64,000 bases of DNA from G11 sp947167445 (GTDB taxonomy: Bacteria; Bacillota; Clostridia; Lachnospirales; Lachnospiraceae). The notes under the pieces are model-generated. The model was not told the origin of the DNA. It ran no database searches and saw only the letters and a program-made list of their open reading frames with translations. The translations under genes and the position numbers were made by a program. Where the stretch lies: assembly GCA_947167445.1 (NCBI GenBank), contig CAMVID010000009.1, positions 35,884 to 99,883 of the forward strand. The letters are read 5' to 3'. This document shows, one piece after another, positions 58,183 to 64,000 of this stretch; positions within the stretch are counted from its first letter, which is position 1, and each line of letters opens with the position of its first letter.

Positions 58183-59280
58183 TTAGTTCTTTTTCTCTCT
58201 TACCAGGTCCTCTATCATTTTATCCTTGGCAAGATTCTCGTTTAATAGTTTTTTGTTGTAGTCAGAGATTGAATTTAAGAAATCCTGCATCTCAGTATCA
58301 TCAAAGATATCTATCTGATATCCTCTCTTACGATTGCCGTCCATAAGGTAGCTGACCCTGACCTTAAAGACTCTGTCATACTCCTTGAAGGTTCGATCCC
58401 GGGTAACCTCATCTCTCTTGAAATCGTTAATCCAAATCTGGAGATGCTTGCTGAGACTTCCCTCCGGAACCGGTCTGTCAACCATAGCATAAATCAAATC
58501 AGGGAAAACTGTTTTGGCATACTCGTTGGATCCCAAAAGGTTTAACTTCAAGTCAAGAGCCAGAAAGCCATTCTCATTCCGCTCTGCCATGGACTCTTTT
58601 ATGGTACTCCTTACATCATAAAGAGCAAGCCTGTCTATGATGAACAGATAAACAATGGCGTCAAAAACATACGCCATGGGAGTCCACTCTATTCTGTCTG
58701 TTATTGCTCTTCCTATAAAGAAAGCAAACAGTCCGAAGGCCTGTGTTGCGGAAAGCATTATAATGTTCTTCCTGGAGGCTTCTGTTTTGGCAGCAAAGCC
58801 GTAAATGATTGCAGCTATGGACAGGCCAAAATACGCAAACAGCAACACATAGAATACGCTGTGCATGGGGCCGTAGGATTTCTTTAATACGGAAACTCCG
58901 TCCTCCACCACCATGGAAACATCCTTATAGAATACGTCCGAGTGACCAATGGTAAGCACGCTGATATAGACAGATGTACTTACTGCCATTGCTGTAAAAA
59001 TCGCCCATCTCGGAAGCTTGATCTGACATAATGTAAAAATGCTTATCATAATAAGCATCATAAGATAGCAACCACCCAGGTAGGTAATCTTTGTGGCGGT
59101 AATTGCTTCTCCCAGGTCCTTTGAAACAGCAACTAAAAGGTATCCCACATTTACAAAAGGGACAAGCAGGTAAACTATGGTGTAGCAAAGTTCAAAGTTT
59201 CTGCGCCATTTCCAGAAATATATAATCGAGCAGACCAGAGTGAGTAATGCAGTTATAAAGTAATAAACTATTACATCCAT
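58183..59280 (-). CDS. 7TM sensor protein with PAS-like domain and no output domain
   Basis: 365 residues. The N-terminal part has seven hydrophobic segments (about 4-20, 32-52, 65-88, 93-115, 142-162, 170-192, 199-215), as in the HisKA_7TM family. A PAS-like region (about 230-320) follows with NGFLALDLKLNLLGSNEYAK, then a short coiled coil (about 325-365) that ends at NEN LAKDKMIEDLVREKKN. In related proteins a GGDEF or histidine kinase domain comes next; here it is absent, with a stop. A truncated or split signal protein is possible, but the clean end and tight operon argue for a stand-alone sensor. Confidence 0.7.
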   Translation of the reverse strand: MDVIVYYFITALLTLVCSIIYFWKWRRNFELCYTIVYLLVPFVNVGYLLVAVSKDLGEAITATKITYLGGCYLMMLIMISIFTLCQIKLPRWAIFTAMAVSTSVYISVLTIGHSDVFYKDVSMVVEDGVSVLKKSYGPMHSVFYVLLFAYFGLSIAAIIYGFAAKTEASRKNIIMLSATQAFGLFAFFIGRAITDRIEWTPMAYVFDAIVYLFIIDRLALYDVRSTIKESMAERNENGFLALDLKLNLLGSNEYAKTVFPDLIYAMVDRPVPEGSLSKHLQIWINDFKRDEVTRDRTFKEYDRVFKVRVSYLMDGNRKRGYQIDIFDDTEMQDFLNSISDYNKKLLNENLAKDKMIEDLVREKKN

Positions 59281-59366
59281 GCGCTGACTCCTTGTTTGTA
59301 CGGTTATTGTTTTCAGACCCTTTTCCCAAATATATCACAAAAACAGATAGGTGCAAAGTGCCCCAC

Positions 59367-60428
59367 TTATTCGATTATTCCTCCGCCTATCACGCAGTCA
59401 TTGTCGTCGTAGAACACTGCAGACTGGCCCGGTGCTGCAGCTCGAACAGGCTTGTCAAAAGTTATCTTTATTCTCTTCTCATCCATTCGCTCCAGAATAG
59501 CATCCTCAGGCACATGATGGTATCTCACCTTAGCCTTGCATCTTAAAGTCTCTCCCGGTTTCAAATCTTCAATGCTCTGAAAATTTACCCGATTGCAGAT
59601 CACTGTATCGTTAAAGATTTCCTCCTCATCGGAGAGAACGACTTCATTGGTCTCAGATCTGATTTCCTTTACAAAAATCGGATGACCCACAGCTATTCCA
59701 AGGCCCTTTCTCTGACCTATGGTGTAGTGAATGATTCCTTTATGGGTTCCAAGGACATTTCCTTTTGTATCCACAAAGTTTCCCTCGGGCAAGGGTTCTC
59801 CGTCATAGTTCTCTTCTATATATCCTGCATAATCGTCATCGGGAACAAAACATATCTCCTGAGAATCCGCCTTGTGTGCCACGGGAAGCCCAATGGACTC
59901 AGCTATATCTCTTGCCTCCTGCTTGGTAAGTTTCCCAAGAGGCATTAAGGTCCTGGAAAGCTGCTCCTGGGTCAGGCGGTAAAGCATGTAGGTTTGATCT
60001 TTCTGAGCATAATCAGCTTTTTTAACCGTAAATCTTCCGTTGTCAAGTTTCACCACATGGGCATAGTGCCCCGTTGCCACATACTCTGCCCCCATATCAT
60101 TTGCAAACTCAAGCATCTTGGCCCATTTGATATAACGATTGCACTCTATGCAGGGATTGGGGGTCTTGCCCTTAATATAACTGCAGATAAAAGGATTAAT
60201 AACATTCTCCTTAAAATCAGCAACTCCATTTATAACATAGTAAGGAATATCAAGCATGTCACAGACTGTTCTTGCATCGTCTGTCTCACAGCACTTGCCT
60301 TCCTCACCAAACTGCGTATGCAATATTTTGACGGTGGCTCCGATAACCTCATATCCCGCCTTCTTCAAAAGATAGGCAGTTACTGAGCTGTCCACTCCAC
60401 CGGACATTCCGACTACAACTTTACTCAT
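59367..60428 (-). CDS. mnmA: tRNA-specific 2-thiouridylase
   Basis: 353 residues from the ATG at 60428 (GGAG at six bases). P-loop GMSGGVDSSV, catalytic CETDDARTVC and PNPCIECNRYIKW with the two catalytic cysteines, GHYAHV, AQKDQTYMLYRL and SQEICFVPDDDYAGYI. The enzyme adds sulfur to U34 of tRNAs for Lys, Glu and Gln. It is transcribed from an extended -10 promoter that lies nine bases from a composite repeat. Downstream to 59281 no terminator is seen. Confidence 0.96.
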   Translation of the reverse strand: MSKVVVGMSGGVDSSVTAYLLKKAGYEVIGATVKILHTQFGEEGKCCETDDARTVCDMLDIPYYVINGVADFKENVINPFICSYIKGKTPNPCIECNRYIKWAKMLEFANDMGAEYVATGHYAHVVKLDNGRFTVKKADYAQKDQTYMLYRLTQEQLSRTLMPLGKLTKQEARDIAESIGLPVAHKADSQEICFVPDDDYAGYIEENYDGEPLPEGNFVDTKGNVLGTHKGIIHYTIGQRKGLGIAVGHPIFVKEIRSETNEVVLSDEEEIFNDTVICNRVNFQSIEDLKPGETLRCKAKVRYHHVPEDAILERMDEKRIKITFDKPVRAAAPGQSAVFYDDNDCVIGGGIIE

Positions 60429-60456
60429 ATATTTCTCCAAAGCTTAACTTTCTTCC

Positions 60457-60465
60457 ATTCTACCA
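60457..60465 (-). promoter_or_regulatory. extended -10 promoter of mnmA
   Basis: TGG followed by TAGAAT on the minus strand (60465-60457), nine bases from the end of the repeat at 60472-60540 and with no -35. It gives a leader of about 22 bases. Confidence 0.5.
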
Positions 60466-60471
60466 CAAGAT

Positions 60472-60540
60472 GTGCAATATGGGGACTGTCGTGTCTTTGC
60501 ATGCGTAGTGTGCAAAGCAGGACTGTCCCCAATATTGCAC
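60472..60540. repeat. composite palindromic repeat, subfamily with 50-bp core
   Basis: GTGCAATATGGGGACTGTC ... GACTGTCCCCAATATTGCAC with TTTGCATGCGTAGTGTGCAAA in the centre. The 50-base core 60481-60530 is identical to 63884-63933. Confidence 0.88.
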
Positions 60541-60566
60541 GTCGCCCTCCCCCCCCCGCAATACGA

Positions 60567-60600
60567 AAGTGCCCCGCATGAATATGCGGGGCACTTTCAG
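60567..60600. terminator. perfect 15-bp hairpin, terminator of the 22-residue peptide unit
   Basis: GAAAGTGCCCCGCAT pairs with ATGCGGGGCACTTTC (60567-60581, 60586-60600), loop GAAT. The minus strand has no T run after it, so its efficiency is uncertain. It lies 32 bases after the peptide's stop. Confidence 0.65.
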
Positions 60601-60631
60601 AGACAACATTATTTATAACTTGTAATTACTT

Positions 60632-60700
60632 ACTTATGAGCACAAATCTCGAAATACTCTTCCAATACTTCTTCCAAGTGTACAAAGAATTTCTTCATAA
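60632..60700 (-). CDS. 22-residue peptide with own promoter
   Basis: The frame encodes MKKFFVHLEEVLEEYFEICA then HK. It is too short for ordinary gene calling but has an excellent ribosome binding site (AAAGGAGG, 60716-60709) at eight bases, a near-consensus promoter (60794-60822), a 12-bp palindrome in its leader (60751-60762) and a hairpin downstream. The peptide is amphipathic, with alternating acidic and hydrophobic residues and one Cys near the C-terminus. No signal peptide or lipobox. It could be a regulatory or signalling peptide or a leader; no known family is recognised. It is not in frame with any neighbour. Confidence 0.6.
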
Positions 60701-60750
60701 TGAACGCCTCCTTTGATAAAAATAAGCCGTGGTTAATAGGTTATTTAGTT

Positions 60751-60762
60751 ATCGGATCCGAT
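60751..60762. promoter_or_regulatory. 12-bp palindrome in the peptide leader
   Basis: ATCGGATCCGAT is exactly palindromic and lies about 25 bases after the expected transcription start of the peptide unit, where a bound regulator would block elongation. Confidence 0.4.
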
Positions 60763-60793
60763 TCATTTAAGTTCTTTTCTTCTTTCTGACTTA

Positions 60794-60822
60794 ATCATAG
60801 CACCTTGGTCTCAATATATCAA
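60794..60822 (-). promoter_or_regulatory. sigma-A promoter of the 22-residue peptide
   Basis: -35 TTGATA (60822-60817), 17-base spacer, -10 TATGAT (60799-60794), five of six consensus bases each. The predicted leader is about 87 bases. Confidence 0.75.
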
Positions 60823-60843
60823 ATACATATATCTTAAGGGCAC

Positions 60844-62541
60844 CTATACCTTCCGAGTATTAGTTTTTGCTCTAAGAACCAGCGCCTCATAGGGATAAAG
60901 AATCAATCCTGAATGAGGAAGAGTCAGTATCTCTCCCTTATTACGCTTATCCGCATAGTTTGTGACCATGAGCCTTGTCCTTACACCTCTGAAAACCTTT
61001 GGAAGAATAAAGGGAATGCTCTCACCCGCAAAGGAACAGATTATTATAAAGGCCTCATTCCCGTATGTCCTTGTGTACATATACACGTAAGGGTTTGCCT
61101 TCTCATATTCGTAATAATCTCCAAAAATCAATGTGTCATTGGACTGCCTTAGCTTAATGCACTGGCGATAGAAGTTGAGAATACTGTCCCTCTCACCTTC
61201 CTGCTTCTTAACATTTATCTCCTTATAATTGTTGTTAACGTAGAACCAGGGTTTTGCATCCGTGAATCCCGCATTCTCACTGTCATCCCACTGCATGGGA
61301 GTTCTGGCCGAGTCACGGCTGGATACATGAATTCTTTTAAGCCTTGTGGCTTCGTCCTTATTTAAATTGTACTTGTTGTAATTATTCTTTGAAGATATGT
61401 CAACATAATGGTCGATGGAGCGAAGCTTTATGTTGGTCATTCCGATTTCCTGCCCCTGATATATAAAGGGTGTTCCCTTAAGGAAAAGATAAGCCGCAGC
61501 AATGGCACAGCCACTCTCCCTGTGGAATTTTCTGCTTCCATACCTGCTGACAACTCTGGGATGATCGTGGTTCTCCATATACAGAGAGTTCCAGGCCTTG
61601 TCATTAAGCTTATCCTGCCATTTACTCAAAGCCTTTTTAAGCTTAATAAGTTTGAAGGGTCTGTGCATATACTCGGTAAACAGGCAATCCGCCATCATAT
61701 GGTCAAAGGAAAACATCATGTCCATGGACTTGGTATCGCCGCTTAAATACTTAAGAGCCGAACGTGCCGTGGTCATTGGACCTTCGCCTATCTGAACCGC
61801 ACCGTACTCATCGCACACTTCCCTGAATTCCTTAAGATACTCGTGAATATGCGGCCCGTCTTTGTAATGCATCATGCTTCCGATTACGGGCAAAAAGCCA
61901 ATGCCGTTAGGAAGGCCTTCCCTCTTTGAAATAAAGTTGATAACATCCTCTCTGAAACCATCAACACCCATATCCAGCCAAAAACGCAGTATCTTCTTTA
62001 CTTCCTCCCTGACTTTAGGGTTGTCCATGTTGAGATCAGGCTGTTTTTTGGCGAAAAGATGCAGGTAGTACTGGCCCCGTTCCGGCACATACTCCCAGGC
62101 CTCACCCTCAAACAATGAATCCCAGTTATTAGGCTCATCTCTCCAAAGATAATAGTCGCTGTATGGGTTATCCTTCCCCTTTTTGCTCTCAATAAACCAT
62201 GGATGCTCGTCAGAGGTGTGGTTGATAACCAGGTCCATAATAACCTTCATGCCTAGCTCATGGGCCTTATCAAGCACCTTCTTGAACTGCTCCAGATCCC
62301 CGAAATCCGGGTGAATGTTGCAGTAATCCGAAATGTCATATCCGAAATCCGCATTGGGCGAAGGATACAAAGGATTAAACCAGATGGCCGTGGCACCCAG
62401 AGATTTGATGTACTCCAACTTGTCGTAAACACCGTACAAATCTCCTATACCGTCATGATTTCCATCCGCAAAACTCCTGACCCAAATCTGATAGAAAACC
62501 GCACTCTTATACCACTCTCTCGAATCAATCCCAGAACTCAT
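60844..62541 (-). CDS. GH13 alpha-glucosidase (oligo-1,6-glucosidase type)
   Basis: 565 residues from the ATG at 62541 (AAGGAG at ten bases). Conserved GH13 regions: I DLVINH (103-108), II GVDGFREDV with nucleophile Asp 199, III QIGEGPM with acid Glu 253, and IV ENHDHPR with Asp 326. The QPDLNMDNPKVRE stretch and overall length fit the intracellular oligo-1,6-glucosidase / trehalose-6-phosphate hydrolase group. It has no signal peptide, so it works on imported oligosaccharides. The start overlaps the glycosyltransferase gene by 17 bases. Confidence 0.92.
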   Translation of the reverse strand: MSSGIDSREWYKSAVFYQIWVRSFADGNHDGIGDLYGVYDKLEYIKSLGATAIWFNPLYPSPNADFGYDISDYCNIHPDFGDLEQFKKVLDKAHELGMKVIMDLVINHTSDEHPWFIESKKGKDNPYSDYYLWRDEPNNWDSLFEGEAWEYVPERGQYYLHLFAKKQPDLNMDNPKVREEVKKILRFWLDMGVDGFREDVINFISKREGLPNGIGFLPVIGSMMHYKDGPHIHEYLKEFREVCDEYGAVQIGEGPMTTARSALKYLSGDTKSMDMMFSFDHMMADCLFTEYMHRPFKLIKLKKALSKWQDKLNDKAWNSLYMENHDHPRVVSRYGSRKFHRESGCAIAAAYLFLKGTPFIYQGQEIGMTNIKLRSIDHYVDISSKNNYNKYNLNKDEATRLKRIHVSSRDSARTPMQWDDSENAGFTDAKPWFYVNNNYKEINVKKQEGERDSILNFYRQCIKLRQSNDTLIFGDYYEYEKANPYVYMYTRTYGNEAFIIICSFAGESIPFILPKVFRGVRTRLMVTNYADKRNKGEILTLPHSGLILYPYEALVLRAKTNTRKV

Positions 62542-63835
62542 TGTCAAAGCTCTCCTTTATTGTTTCTCTGATAGTTGCTCTCAAATCCTTGATTCGCCTG
62601 AATCCCTCAGCCAGATCCGCCGTTGCCTCAAATAAGAAGTCTGTTGGAACGTGTTTCCTGCCGGGAAGGGTTCCGTCCTTTCTCATCTCAATCAGCTCGC
62701 CATATCTTCTGTGGGCGCACCTTACCGCATCCTCCCAGGAGATGTAAATTTCATTCATGGCGTTCTCGCCAACCTGCTTAACCCTTGCAAGATTCCTGCA
62801 CACGTCTTTAAGAAGGGCTGCCATGGCCTCCGGATTCTCATCAATCACATATCCGTTTCGGCCGTGGGTAATTCCTTCCGCCGCGCAGGAATTCTTTATA
62901 AGTACCGACGCCAGGCCACATGCCGCCGCCTCTCTCACCACAATTCCGTTGGTATCATATGTTGAAGGAAAAAGGAAAAGATCTCCTCTGGTGTTTATGG
63001 CCCTGAGCGCTTCCCTGTCTCTTATGGGGCCTGTGAAAATCACCTTTCTCTCCAAACCAAGCTCAATCACCCTATCCTTAAGCTCGTCTTCATCAGGACC
63101 GCCGCCCACAAGAAGCATCCTGAAATCCATACCCACGTTATCAAGTTTCTTAAGGGCGTCCAAAATGAGGGGAATGCCTTTATATTTCACAAGTCTGCCA
63201 ACGAATAAAAATACCGGCACACCTTTAGGCAAATCATAATCGGAAGTTACTTTCGCCACCGCCTCATCGCTTGCCTTACCCCTTGCAAAATCAACGCCGT
63301 TGTTCATAACCCGGTAGTTACCTTCAAATCCAAGGGACCTAAGGTTCTCTCCAGCCCCTTTGGAAACCACCCACACTTCATCGCAGGCCGAAATGTTCTG
63401 AACCATGGCTCTTATGGTTTCTTTCTTAAGTAAGCCTTCTCCCACGGCCCTCTCAATATCAATGTCAAACTTGGTATGATAGGTAAAAACCACAGGTGCT
63501 CCTGTTTCGTACTGAAGCACCCTTGCCATAAGTGTAGATGCTGCAGGGCAATGGGTATGAATAATATCCGGCGCCTCATCCGCTATCTCATTAATCTCTC
63601 TTATAGCCAAAGAGTTACCTGTCCTGTATCCCGCCACAATCTTTGTGGTATCTATACTTGGGTAAGGTATAACCTTATAAGGATACCCCGTGTAATCCAC
63701 ATCCGGATATTTCGGAGTACCCACAATCACTCTTTCATTCAGTTCTTCCGTCAGCACTCTCCCGTAGTTCATGACAACATTTGCCACCCCATCAATCACC
63801 GGCGGGAAAGAATCATTCAATAAACATATATTCAT
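62525..63835 (-). CDS. GT4 family glycosyltransferase
   Basis: 436 residues from the ATG at 63835. N-terminal MNICLLNDSFPPVIDGVANVV is the canonical GT4 opening (like diglucosyldiacylglycerol synthases and related enzymes). IIHTHCPAASTLMARVL, VFTYHTKFDIDIERAV, then FLFVGRLVKYKGIPLILDAL and LLVGGGPDEDELKDRV are donor-binding. The Ex7E motif is present as DTNGIVVRE, with Asp for the first Glu. The C-terminus is extended. No ribosome binding site; see the leaderless promoter. It is coupled to the glucosidase gene. Confidence 0.88.
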   Translation of the reverse strand: MNICLLNDSFPPVIDGVANVVMNYGRVLTEELNERVIVGTPKYPDVDYTGYPYKVIPYPSIDTTKIVAGYRTGNSLAIREINEIADEAPDIIHTHCPAASTLMARVLQYETGAPVVFTYHTKFDIDIERAVGEGLLKKETIRAMVQNISACDEVWVVSKGAGENLRSLGFEGNYRVMNNGVDFARGKASDEAVAKVTSDYDLPKGVPVFLFVGRLVKYKGIPLILDALKKLDNVGMDFRMLLVGGGPDEDELKDRVIELGLERKVIFTGPIRDREALRAINTRGDLFLFPSTYDTNGIVVREAAACGLASVLIKNSCAAEGITHGRNGYVIDENPEAMAALLKDVCRNLARVKQVGENAMNEIYISWEDAVRCAHRRYGELIEMRKDGTLPGRKHVPTDFLFEATADLAEGFRRIKDLRATIRETIKESFDNEFWD

Positions 63836-63841
63836 ACCCAC

Positions 63842-63850
63842 ATTATACCA
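63842..63850 (-). promoter_or_regulatory. extended -10 promoter giving a leaderless message
   Basis: TGG followed by TATAAT on the minus strand (63847-63842), six bases before the ATG at 63835. As at 34209, the first transcribed base should be the start codon. Confidence 0.65.
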
Positions 63851-63874
63851 CCCAAACAAAAAAATAGGGCGGAT

Positions 63875-63942
63875 GTGCATTCCGGGGACTGTCGTGTCTT
63901 TGCATGCGTAGTGTGCAAAGCAGGACTGTCCCCGGATTGCAC
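63875..63942. repeat. composite palindromic repeat, subfamily with 50-bp core
   Basis: GTGCATTCC ... GGATTGCAC ends around the 50-base core (63884-63933) that is identical to the core at 60481-60530. Beyond it, 63943-64000 holds no gene. Confidence 0.88.
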
Positions 63943-64000
63943 GTCCAATGTCATTAAGATAAGAAAAACTAAATAAATTTAGCAGATATGTGATGCGTGT

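Noticed and set aside
58183..59280. Possible frameshifted GGDEF or kinase domain after the 7TM sensor
   Set aside because: The downstream sequence is the lipoprotein gene with its own ribosome binding site; no remnant of a catalytic domain is readable in any frame.

Overview
The window looks like a chromosomal segment of a low-to-moderate GC Gram-positive anaerobe of the Clostridia, most likely Lachnospiraceae (Butyrivibrio or a relative). The evidence is indirect: strong purine-rich ribosome binding sites, lipoprotein signal peptides of Gram-positive type, a CIRCE-controlled groESL operon, extracellular solute-binding lipoproteins, clostridial-type flavoproteins and radical SAM enzymes. Almost all genes lie on the minus strand. 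I see no rRNA, tRNA, CRISPR array, transposase or phage gene.

Layout. 1-16.7 kb is a run of small minus-strand metabolic and stress genes, broken by one plus-strand aldo-keto reductase driven by a MerR-type promoter. It holds an ABC-F ATPase behind a transcription attenuator, a DUF1275 protein, a methyltransferase, an APH-like kinase, an esterase, a flavoprotein, an HTH-Uma2 fusion, NudC, two tRNA-editing-type deacylases and a split chromate transporter. 16.8-21.9 kb is a lineage-specific array: two lipoproteins sharing a C-terminal domain alternate with two repeat-plus-membrane proteins, and duplicated flanks plus gene remnants show tandem duplication followed by loss. 22-28.8 kb holds a TIKI/EreA-like membrane protein, a zinc-ribbon regulator, a ferredoxin-type aldo-keto reductase and a MacAB-like efflux operon. 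28.8-36.9 kb holds regulators with readable operators (TetR, MarR, a DtxR-like site at a ZIP transporter), a diguanylate cyclase, a radical SAM enzyme and an AraC regulator. 37-42.5 kb holds groESL, a Nudix hydrolase, a degenerate GGDEF protein, thiamine pyrophosphokinase and an ornithine-cyclodeaminase-like protein.

42.6-52.3 kb is one tight operon with an unusual mix: two large solute-binding lipoproteins with an extra N-terminal domain, two MalF/MalG-type permeases, an HlyD-type adaptor and a MacB-like extracellular-domain protein, with no ATPase. 52.5-54.7 kb is a polar amino acid importer whose binding protein is circularly permuted: the usual second half of the fold comes first. 54.9-59.3 kb links a potassium channel, a large RsiV-like lipoprotein and a 7TM sensor with no output domain. 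59.4-63.8 kb holds mnmA, an isolated transcription unit for a 22-residue peptide, and a GH13 glucosidase with a GT4 glycosyltransferase.

A family of palindromic repeats (core GGGGACAGGCCC flanked by GTGCA and TGCAC) recurs at about ten intergenic places, and three copies lie 7-10 bases upstream of an extended -10 promoter. Two genes near such repeats (34209 and 63835) appear to be leaderless. The strongest candidates for something undescribed are the circularly permuted binding protein, the hybrid importer/adaptor operon, the duplicated lipoprotein/repeat-membrane array and the 22-residue peptide unit.
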